Source of the DNA: Shumkonia mesophila
Lineage (GTDB): Bacteria; Pseudomonadota; Alphaproteobacteria; Rhodospirillales; Shumkoniaceae
Assembly (NCBI RefSeq): GCF_026163695.1
Contig: NZ_JAOTID010000005.1
Location: 186,001 to 250,000 of the forward strand
Direction of reading: 5' to 3'
Length of the DNA: 64,000 nucleotides
The notes under the pieces were generated by a model. It saw only the letters and a program-made list of their open reading frames with translations. It did no database searches and was not told where the DNA came from. This document shows, in pieces, positions 57,232-64,000 of this stretch. A program made the translations under genes and the position numbers. Numbering within the stretch: the stretch's first letter is position 1; each line of letters opens with the position of its first letter.

Positions 57232-57253
57232 CGGCCGGCCGAAGGAGGCCGTC

Positions 57254-57526
57254 GTGACCGAAGTCACCGTTCTCGATGTGGGGCGCGATGCCATGATCGT
57301 CGTGCTCAAGCTTTCGCTGCCGCTGCTGATCGCGACACTGGTGGTGGGGCTCATCATCGCCCTTTTCCAGGCCCTCACGTCGATCCAGGAAATGACCCTG
57401 ACGTTCGTGCCCAAGATCGTCGTGGTGTTCGTCGGGCTGATCGTCTTTCTGCCGTTCATGATGCGCGTCATCGTCGAGTTCGGCGAACGGCTGTTCGACC
57501 GCATCGTCGGGCTCGGTCTCGGTTAG
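57254..57526 (+). CDS. fliQ: Flagellar export apparatus protein FliQ
   Basis: The 90-residue protein has two membrane helices, LPLLIATLVVGLIIALFQAL and IVVVFVGLIVFLPFMMRVIV, around TSIQEMTLTFVPK, the FliQ signature. Four copies pack around the FliPR ring. The start is GTG 57254 with GAAGGAGG upstream. Confidence 0.95.
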   Translation: MTEVTVLDVGRDAMIVVLKLSLPLLIATLVVGLIIALFQALTSIQEMTLTFVPKIVVVFVGLIVFLPFMMRVIVEFGERLFDRIVGLGLG

Positions 57527-57529
57527 GGC

Positions 57530-58291
57530 ATGCTGCAGGACCTTCTCACGCTCAACGTCTTCGGTTTTCTCCTGCTGTTCTGCCGGGTGGGAACGGCCTT
57601 CGTCACGCTGCCGGGCTTCAGCGCCGCCTATGTGTCGACCGACATCCGCCTGATCATGGCGCTGGCCGTCAGCTTCGTGCTGGCGCCGGTGGTGGTGCCG
57701 GGCCTGCCGGGGCCGCCTTCGACAGTGTCCGGCCTGATCGTGCTGGTCCTGGGCGAGGTGCTGGTCGGCGGCTTCTTCGGGGCAATCGGGCGCATCATCT
57801 TCGGCGCCCTGCACACGGCGGGTACCCTCATCGCCTACGAGGCTTCGCTGGCCAACGCCTTCGTCAACGACCCCATCGCCGAGCAGCAGGGCTCGGTCCT
57901 TTCGGGCTTCCTCACCACCGTCGGCATCGTTTTCGTCTTCGTCACCGATGTGCATCACCTGATGCTGCGCGCCGTGGCCGACAGCTATACGCTGTTCATT
58001 CCCGGGGAAATGCCGGCGGTCGGCGATTTCAGCGAGGCGATCAGCCGCTATGTGGCCGACAGCTTCGCATTGGCGGCCCAGATCGCCTCGCCCTTCCTGC
58101 TGGCCGGCACCGCACACTTCCTGCTGCTGGGCATTCTGGGCCGATTAATGCCGGCGCTGCCGGTCTTCTTTGTCGGATTGCCGATCCAGATCGCCACCCA
58201 GATCACCCTGCTGGCGTTCAGTCTTTCGACCATGATGTTGGTGTTCACCACGCGGTTCGGCGAGGGTTTCCGCGCGTTCACCATCTCATAG
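57530..58291 (+). CDS. fliR: Flagellar export apparatus protein FliR
   Basis: The 253-residue membrane protein completes the FliPQR export gate. It has six hydrophobic segments, with [20 protein letters not shown] at the start, the central [20 protein letters not shown] and [20 protein letters not shown] near the end, all typical. It begins three bases after the fliQ stop. Confidence 0.95.
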   Translation: MLQDLLTLNVFGFLLLFCRVGTAFVTLPGFSAAYVSTDIRLIMALAVSFVLAPVVVPGLPGPPSTVSGLIVLVLGEVLVGGFFGAIGRIIFGALHTAGTLIAYEASLANAFVNDPIAEQQGSVLSGFLTTVGIVFVFVTDVHHLMLRAVADSYTLFIPGEMPAVGDFSEAISRYVADSFALAAQIASPFLLAGTAHFLLLGILGRLMPALPVFFVGLPIQIATQITLLAFSLSTMMLVFTTRFGEGFRAFTIS

Positions 58292-58300
58292 GGGCGCCCG

Positions 58301-59383
58301 ATGGCCGAAGAAGACGACTCCCAAAAAACAGAAGACCCAACGGCGAAAAAGCTCGAGAAGGCCCGCGAAAAAGGCCAAGTGGCCATGTCGCAGGAGGTCA
58401 AGAGCTGGCTGATCCTGCTGGCCGCCGCCATGGCGCTCTATGTCATGGCGGGGCCGATCATGACCGACATCCGGCGTTTGAGCTTGCGCTTCCTTGAATC
58501 GGCCCATGCCATCCCCGTGGATCCCGCCCACCTGCGCCTGCTCATGTCCGATGTGCTGCTGGAGGTTGGCACCATCCTGGCGCCGCTGGCGCTCCTGCTG
58601 GTGGTGGTCGCGCTGGCCGCCAGCATCGGCCAGTCCGGCTTGCTGATCTCGACGTCGAAGATCGCGCCCAAAATGTCGAAGATCTCGCTGATCAAGGGCT
58701 TCAAGAACAAGTTCTCGGTCCGCCAGTTCGTCGAGTTCCTCAAGGGCATCATGAAGATCGCGGTTGTGGCGGTGGTGGCGGTGGGGCTGGCGGTGCCGAT
58801 GTTCGACGACATCACGCTGGCGCCGATGACCGACCTGGTGTGGAGCCTGCAAAAGCTGCATCGTATCTCGCTGTGGCTGGTGGCCGGCACGGTGGCCGTG
58901 ATGACGATCATCGCGCTGCTTGATTTCGCCTACCAGAAATACGCCTACACGAAGCAGTTGAAGATGACCAAGCAGGAGGTCAAGGACGAGTACAAGCAAG
59001 CCGAGGGCGATCCCCAGATCAAGGCCCAGATTCGCCGCATCCGCGCCCAGCGCGCCCGCCAGCGCATGATGGCGGCGGTGCCCAAGGCCGACGTCGTGAT
59101 CACCAACCCGACCCATTTCGCGGTGGCGCTGGAATACAAGATGGACGAGATGGCCGCGCCCAGGCTGGTGGCCAAGGGCATCGACACGCTGGCCCTGCGC
59201 ATCCGCCAGGTGGCCGAGGAAAACGACGTGCCGATCGTCGAAAACCCGCCGCTGGCCCGGGCCCTTTACGCCGCGGTCGAGCTCGACGAGGAAATTCCGC
59301 CCGAACACTTCAAGGCGGTCGCCGAGGTTATTGGGTACGTCATGCGCTTGCGTGGTAAACTGCCTCCGGCAGTGGCCGGCTGA
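58301..59383 (+). CDS. flhB: Flagellar export switch protein FlhB
   Basis: FlhB controls the order of flagellar export. The 360-residue protein has the N-terminal DSQKTEDPTAKKLEKAREKG motif, four membrane helices, and the cytoplasmic domain with the self-cleavage site NPTH in ADVVITNPTHFAVALEYK near residue 267. The later PLARALYAAVELDEEIPPEH is conserved. It lies ten bases after fliR and 31 before cckA. Confidence 0.97.
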   Translation: MAEEDDSQKTEDPTAKKLEKAREKGQVAMSQEVKSWLILLAAAMALYVMAGPIMTDIRRLSLRFLESAHAIPVDPAHLRLLMSDVLLEVGTILAPLALLLVVVALAASIGQSGLLISTSKIAPKMSKISLIKGFKNKFSVRQFVEFLKGIMKIAVVAVVAVGLAVPMFDDITLAPMTDLVWSLQKLHRISLWLVAGTVAVMTIIALLDFAYQKYAYTKQLKMTKQEVKDEYKQAEGDPQIKAQIRRIRAQRARQRMMAAVPKADVVITNPTHFAVALEYKMDEMAAPRLVAKGIDTLALRIRQVAEENDVPIVENPPLARALYAAVELDEEIPPEHFKAVAEVIGYVMRLRGKLPPAVAG

Positions 59384-59414
59384 ACCGGCGCCGGAGCGAG
59401 GGAAAAGGACGCGA

Positions 59415-61943
59415 TTGACGGCTGGCGACGACCATAGCGGAGTGCCCGCGGCCCCGGCCGCCTCAACCCCGCCGCCGGATACGGCGGGGTCTTTCGCCGT
59501 CCGTTGCAAGGACTGGGCGGAGCGCCCGTTCGTTTGGGGCACCGCCGCCGCCGGCTTCGCCATCGCCGCCGGATTGGGGCTGCTGGCCGACATGCCGCTG
59601 ACGGCCGGTCCGCTGGCGGCGGCGGCAGGGCTGGGCGTCCTGGGGCTGGCGTGGAGCGTGGACCGCCGGCGCGGTCTCGACCGGGTGGCCAGGCTTCTGA
59701 TGGCGGCCGCGGAAACCAGCCTGGACGCCTGCCTGATCACCACCGCCGACGGACGCTTCGTCTATGCCAACGCCGCCTTCCTCCGGCTGTTCGCGACGGC
59801 GGCGTCCCTCGACGCGATGGGTTCCCTTCTCGACGACGGCGAGCGTTGGGCCGAGGCGTTCCGCCGGTTGCGGGCGGCGGCGGAGGCCGGCGTCTCGGGT
59901 GCCGCCGACCTGCCCGTCAAGGGCGTGGACGGCGCCATCGAGTGGCGCCAGGTTTCGGTGTGGCCGCTGGCCGGCCAGCCGCCCCACGCCATCTGGCGCG
60001 CCAGCGACATCACGGCCCGGCGCGAAATGGACAGCGTGCGCCAGCGCGAGGAAGAGGCGCTGGCCGATTTCCTCGACAACCTGCCCGCCGGATTCTTCTC
60101 GGTGGATGCCGAGGGGCGCATCCTTCACGCCAACGCGACGCTGGCCGCCTGGCTGGGGCTGCCGGCCGCCCGCATGCGGGCCGAGGGTATGGCGTTTGCC
60201 GACTTCGTGGTGGCGTCCGGTGCCAACTGGCGAAGCGAAGGCGACGAGCCGGCCATGAACGGCGAGGTGACGCTGGAGGCGGCCGACGGCACGACCTTCC
60301 CGGCGCTTCTCCTCCAATCGATGCGGGCCGCCGACGACGGCGCCATGCTCTACAGCCGCTCGCTGGTGCTGCGCGACGTGGCGTGGAAGATCGGCGAGGG
60401 GGATTCGGTGGCGCTCGCGCTGTCGCGCCTGCACTGGCTGTTCGACGAGGCGCCGGTCGGCATCGTGCTGCTCGACCTGCACGGCAACGTCACCGACTGC
60501 AACCGGGCCTTCCTCAAGCTGCTGGGCATCCATCGCGAGGCGGTGGCCGGCCGGCCGCTGGCCGAACGCATGAGCAAGGAGGACAGAAGCGACCTGTCGG
60601 TGCAGCTCTCCAAGGTGGTGATGGGCACCTCGCGGGCCGCCCATGTCGAGGTTCGCATGCCGGCCGCCGGCGGGCGCGAGCTGACGGTGTCGCTCTATGC
60701 CAGCCGGATGGAGGACAACCTGGGCGAGGTGTCGGGGCTGGTGCTCCACTTCATCGACACCACCGAGCAGAAGACGCTGGAGGTACAGTTCACCCAGGCC
60801 CAGAAGATCCACGCCGTGGGCCAGCTGGCCGGGGGCATCGCGCACGACTTCAACAACATGCTGACCGCCATCATCGGCTTTTCCGACCTGCTGCTGGCCC
60901 GTCACGGCCCCGAAGACCCGTCGTTCGCCGATCTCATGCAGGTCAAGCACAACGCCAACCGGGCGACCAACCTGGTGCGCCAGCTTCTGGCCTTCTCGCG
61001 CAAGCAGACCTTGAAGCCGGTCGACATCGACATCGGTCACGCGCTGGCCGACCTCTCGCACATGCTGCGCCGCCTGATGGGCGAAACCATCGAGTTGTCG
61101 ATCGAATCGGCGCCCGATCTGGGCATGGTGCGGGTCGACCCCGTGCAGTTCGACCAGGTGATCATCAACCTGGCGGTCAATTCGCGCGACGCCATGCCGC
61201 GCGGCGGCACGCTTTCCATCCACACCTCGAGCGTGCAGGTCGACGAGCCGATCAACCGCGGCCACGAGCTGATGCCATCCGGTTCCTACGTCCTGATCAA
61301 GGTCAGCGACACCGGCGCCGGCATCCCCAAGGAAAGCATCGGCCACATCTTCGAGCCCTTCTTCTCGACCAAGGAGAAGGGCTCCGGCACCGGGCTCGGG
61401 CTGTCCACCGTCTATGGCATCGTGCGCCAGACCGGCGGCTTCATCTTCGTCGACAGCGCGCCCGGCGAGGGGACCGTCTTCGACATCTACCTGCCCGAGA
61501 TCGTCGACGCCGCCGCCTGGCGGCCGGCTCCGGCCGCCGCGGCCGAACGCGACACGTCCGAGGTCGATCTTACCGGCGGCGGCACCGTGCTGCTGGTCGA
61601 GGACGAGGAGGCGGTGCGCATGTTCGGCGCCCGCGCGCTGCGCAACAAGGGCTACAAGGTGCTGGAGGCCGACAGCGGCGAGGGGGCGCTCGACGTCATC
61701 AATTCGAGCGGCGAGTCCATCGACCTCATCATCAGCGACGTGGTGATGCCGGGCATGGACGGCCACACCTTCGTCCGCCTGGTCCGCCAGGAGCTGCCCG
61801 AGGTCAAGGTCATTCTGGTGTCGGGCTATGCCGAGGAGACGGTGGCCGGCGACATCCAGCGCGACCCCACGCTGCATTTCCTGCCCAAGCCCTACAGCCT
61901 CCAGCAACTGGCCGGCAAGGCCAAGGACGTGCTGACCAAGTGA
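59415..61943 (+). CDS. cckA: CckA-type hybrid histidine kinase
   Basis: CckA feeds phosphate through ChpT to CtrA and CpdR in the alphaproteobacterial cell-cycle and motility pathway. The protein of about 842 residues has two N-terminal membrane segments, three PAS-like regions, HisKA with [20 protein letters not shown], an HATPase with [20 protein letters not shown] and a receiver with [16 protein letters not shown]. These match CckA closely. The start is taken as TTG 59415 with AAAAGGA six bases upstream; an earlier in-frame start lies inside flhB. It is likely cotranscribed with the flagellar genes. Confidence 0.92.
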   Translation: MTAGDDHSGVPAAPAASTPPPDTAGSFAVRCKDWAERPFVWGTAAAGFAIAAGLGLLADMPLTAGPLAAAAGLGVLGLAWSVDRRRGLDRVARLLMAAAETSLDACLITTADGRFVYANAAFLRLFATAASLDAMGSLLDDGERWAEAFRRLRAAAEAGVSGAADLPVKGVDGAIEWRQVSVWPLAGQPPHAIWRASDITARREMDSVRQREEEALADFLDNLPAGFFSVDAEGRILHANATLAAWLGLPAARMRAEGMAFADFVVASGANWRSEGDEPAMNGEVTLEAADGTTFPALLLQSMRAADDGAMLYSRSLVLRDVAWKIGEGDSVALALSRLHWLFDEAPVGIVLLDLHGNVTDCNRAFLKLLGIHREAVAGRPLAERMSKEDRSDLSVQLSKVVMGTSRAAHVEVRMPAAGGRELTVSLYASRMEDNLGEVSGLVLHFIDTTEQKTLEVQFTQAQKIHAVGQLAGGIAHDFNNMLTAIIGFSDLLLARHGPEDPSFADLMQVKHNANRATNLVRQLLAFSRKQTLKPVDIDIGHALADLSHMLRRLMGETIELSIESAPDLGMVRVDPVQFDQVIINLAVNSRDAMPRGGTLSIHTSSVQVDEPINRGHELMPSGSYVLIKVSDTGAGIPKESIGHIFEPFFSTKEKGSGTGLGLSTVYGIVRQTGGFIFVDSAPGEGTVFDIYLPEIVDAAAWRPAPAAAAERDTSEVDLTGGGTVLLVEDEEAVRMFGARALRNKGYKVLEADSGEGALDVINSSGESIDLIISDVVMPGMDGHTFVRLVRQELPEVKVILVSGYAEETVAGDIQRDPTLHFLPKPYSLQQLAGKAKDVLTK

Positions 61944-62065
61944 GGCGGTGGGGTATTGTCGCCGAATCGGGCGATTGTATACTTAACAAAGCAGGTGAGT
62001 CGTAGTAGAAGAGAACGGACAGGCCGGCGTTAAGTTTCAGGACCTTGGTTTGACGGATGAAGCCG

Positions 62066-62692
62066 TCATTGCTGGCGGCTGCGCGCTAAAATTACAGGGT
62101 GGATGTCAAGTGAGTCTGAATATGGACGATCTGGAAGCTCGCGAACTTGCTGTAGAAGTTTTTCGAGCAATGTACCCCCACTTAATTCGCCAGCCTCATA
62201 AATCAGCTTGCCAAGAAGGCTGAAGTTTTCGGCAGATTCTTTGATCGCCTTCGTTGTTAGTGTTCGTTCGACGTGGCTCTGGAAGTCGTCAGTAGGAACA
62301 TTCGGAATGAGTGTTCCTCCTAACATTTCATCATCGACGGTGGAAACGGTTGGAAGTTCATGTGCCAGTTTGTTGCGTACGGGATACCATCTGCTGGCGG
62401 CGTTGCATCCAGACTTAAAAATCTTTTGCCTTACCACGTGCTTCTGCGGCAACTTGGCGTATTTTATGGCTGCCATTAACATGTCGCGTTTACCGTTGAA
62501 TGCGCGGGCGGAAAAGAAGATGGGATCGGCAAGGCCATCTTTGATGTTAAGAGTCAGCGCAAACGCCGATGCTAGGGCGTGTTCTAGGCCAGCCCATGCG
62601 GCAATAGCTTCACCAATGGCCTGATAGAGTGCAGGCCATTCCGCATCTATCTTGGGTTTTAAAGAATCCGGCGGGGTTTTTTTGGTAGACAT
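62066..62692 (-). CDS. Hypothetical protein, 208 residues, accessory region
   Basis: I do not recognise this protein. It is soluble and largely helical, with WPALYQAIGEAIAAWAGLEH, RNKLAHELPT (an R-x-KLxH element seen in several helical nucleic-acid-associated families) and an Arg-rich end. Base composition is more A+T rich than in cckA, so it probably came by transfer. Its ATG overlaps head to head with that of the small ORF at 62691. Confidence 0.6.
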   Translation of the reverse strand: MSTKKTPPDSLKPKIDAEWPALYQAIGEAIAAWAGLEHALASAFALTLNIKDGLADPIFFSARAFNGKRDMLMAAIKYAKLPQKHVVRQKIFKSGCNAASRWYPVRNKLAHELPTVSTVDDEMLGGTLIPNVPTDDFQSHVERTLTTKAIKESAENFSLLGKLIYEAGELSGGTLLEKLLQQVRELPDRPYSDSLDIHPVILARSRQQ

Positions 62693-62822
62693 GACGAGTT
62701 CCGATAAAAAGACCGACGATCAGAAGATGAATGAGGTGTTGAGGCGGATGCTCAACACACCGCCGAAGCCGCACAAGCCTAAACCGAAACAGGTGAAAAA
62801 GACGGGAGGAAAAACTAATTAA
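62691..62822 (+). CDS. Very small basic protein, 43 residues
   Basis: The frame MTSSDKKTDDQKMNEVLRRM continues with LNTPPKPHKPKPKQVKK and a Gly/Lys tail. The start lies in the CATG shared with the divergent 208-residue gene. The sequence EVLRRML-TPPKPHKPK is compact and non-random, resembling small ORFs found beside accessory genes, but no function is known. A clear ribosome binding site is lacking, so expression is uncertain. Confidence 0.5.
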   Translation: MTSSDKKTDDQKMNEVLRRMLNTPPKPHKPKPKQVKKTGGKTN

Positions 62823-63810
62823 TTCGTCTTGTGCCGTCGAGATTTTTATCGCTTATGCGCATCCGTTGCCGGTACTTTTCAAACTCCCTCTCGGCGTGCT
62901 CTTGTGCCCTTTTCGCAAGGTAATTTTTGTATTCCCTGAACACTGGATACCCCTGCACCTCAAGCAACTCGTCAAATTTCTGACTAAGTTGTTCCATGGT
63001 GAGTTGGTGTCCCGCAATGGCCCTGGATTCAACAAAAAGAAGGAATTGTTCGCAAAGCAAATGCAGAGAATATAGTTCGTCCGGGTTTAAATAGTTTTTT
63101 CCAATTTTTGCGTCCGCCTTAGTGGGTCTTCCAGTTTTGGTAGAGGTAAGCCCCATAAAATCCTTCATCCCATCAGCGCGCCGCAGGACGATTTCTGCCG
63201 ACACAGATTCGGTTATGGCGTAAGTAAATTTGTCCTGCAACTTAGCGTAAAATGTTTTTGTGGCAGGCGCTCCGCTATCGTAATCGCTTGATGAGATTTT
63301 GAAACAGTCCCGAACCGACTGGTAGATGTTCTTTTCCTGTGTGCGAAGCCGCCTGACATTTGCCGCCAGCTTTTTCAGAGCGTTTGGATCGTCGGATAAT
63401 CGACGTTCATTTAGGGCATAGCCGTCAGTGATGTAGGCTTTGAGTATGCTGGTCGCCCATTGGCGGAACCGCGTGGCCTCCCGCGAACTAACGCGATAGC
63501 CGACCGAGATAATGACGTCTAGGTTATAGTGTAAGATACTGTAATTCTTACCATCTTTGGCAGTTGCTCGGAATTTCCGGGTAACTGAGGCTTCGTCAAG
63601 TTCCCCATCACGGAATATTTTTTGGATGTGCTCAACGATTGTGTTGGACGCTCTCCCGAACAATTTGGATAGCTGCTCGACGCTGGCCCACATCGTCTCG
63701 TGCATAGGGTCAAGACTGAGGTCAATTGAACCGACATCGCTGCCTTGGTAGGTAACGAGGTCGAACGACATTTGCGCGGGACGTTTTGGCGGAGTCTTTT
63801 TGACAGCCAT
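62815..63810 (-). CDS. RhuM-family protein
   Basis: The 331-residue protein fits the RhuM (virulence RhuM) family: WASVEQLSKLFGRASNTIVE (winged-helix-like), FRDGELDEASVTRKFRATAK, DGKNYSILHYNLDVIISVGY, then RFRQWATSILKAYITDGYAL. Such proteins occur next to restriction systems, Fic proteins and prophages and probably bind DNA; their role is unknown. ATG 63810 has GGGGGGAAA upstream. The end overlaps the convergent 43-residue ORF by eight bases. Composition is A+T richer than the core. Confidence 0.85.
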   Translation of the reverse strand: MAVKKTPPKRPAQMSFDLVTYQGSDVGSIDLSLDPMHETMWASVEQLSKLFGRASNTIVEHIQKIFRDGELDEASVTRKFRATAKDGKNYSILHYNLDVIISVGYRVSSREATRFRQWATSILKAYITDGYALNERRLSDDPNALKKLAANVRRLRTQEKNIYQSVRDCFKISSSDYDSGAPATKTFYAKLQDKFTYAITESVSAEIVLRRADGMKDFMGLTSTKTGRPTKADAKIGKNYLNPDELYSLHLLCEQFLLFVESRAIAGHQLTMEQLSQKFDELLEVQGYPVFREYKNYLAKRAQEHAEREFEKYRQRMRISDKNLDGTRRIN

Positions 63811-63914
63811 GTTTCCCCCCGAAGGCAATGTAGGGAGAAGTCTGACTCCGCTATAACTCCCGAGTCAACTGACGCAAGAATTTCCTGAATTGGTGTCGCG
63901 TAAGAAGCGGCTTG

Positions 63915-64000
63915 CTAGTACGCTCCGACACCAACCCGCCGATAGGTGAGGCGCTTGCCGGCGATGCCTTCAAGGGCTTTCTTGGTGCGCTCGGTATCGT
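63915..64000 (-). CDS. C-terminal end of a gene cut by the window edge
   Basis: The minus-strand frame entering at the right edge reads TERTKKALEGIAGKRLTYRR, then VGVGAY and a TAG stop at 63917-63915. The frame is basic and GC-rich again. Too little is visible to name the protein. Confidence 0.5.
   Translation of the reverse strand, partial: DTERTKKALEGIAGKRLTYRRVGVGAY

Overview
The window looks like a chromosomal segment of a GC-rich alphaproteobacterium, most likely of the Rhodospirillales type. The grounds are: a CckA-type hybrid kinase directly behind flgB-flgC-fliE-fliQ-fliR-flhB; aerobic-pathway cobaltochelatase genes cobS and cobT; a class III (anaerobic) ribonucleotide reductase, pointing to a facultative anaerobe; and the very high G+C of the core genes. 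No tRNA, rRNA, CRISPR array or complete insertion sequence was recognised. All calls come from reading the sequence; no database search was run.

Layout. 0.3-3.7 kb: surface polysaccharide genes (GT2 glycosyltransferase, galE, O-antigen ligase). 3.8-8.8 kb: glnS, then a class III ribonucleotide reductase unit on the minus strand. There a cobalamin riboswitch precedes nrdD, and the glycyl-radical peptide is encoded as a separate 64-residue ORF between nrdD and nrdG. 8.9-12.7 kb: EamA transporter, pyrD, kduI and a class II aldolase. 12.7-17.6 kb: PadR regulator with an RND efflux adaptor and pump. 17.6-23 kb: pssA and psd (phosphatidylethanolamine synthesis), a LysM protein, two cytochromes c and a LOG-family hydrolase.

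23-30.6 kb is the most interesting stretch. It holds an MBL-fold protein, a LysR regulator, an ApgM-like metalloenzyme with Thr at the usual Ser nucleophile position, a secreted anchored protein, a DASS anion transporter and a divergent 455-residue protein I cannot place. Two near-identical promoter/operator elements (24186-24229 and 28922-28965), each with an ATC-N9-GAT LysR-type box, tie these genes into what looks like one undescribed regulon for an unknown anion.

30.6-35.8 kb: a GntR regulator with a clear operator and a divergent ABC importer operon ending in an atypical SDR. 36-37.5 kb: rpmB, a twin palindrome repeat and a secreted protein. 37.9-41.8 kb: a lower-GC insert with an HNH nuclease, a two-gene unit of unknown proteins and a truncated histidine kinase, possibly a defence island. 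41.8-47.6 kb: hybrid kinase, small stress genes, HpcH/HpaI aldolase and cspA. 47.6-54 kb: cobT, cobS, a J-domain protein, EamA transporter, bolA, speD and speE. 54-61.9 kb: two divergent flagellar units around a full CtrA box, the right-hand one ending in cckA. 62-64 kb: a second lower-GC accessory stretch with a RhuM-family protein and small unknowns.
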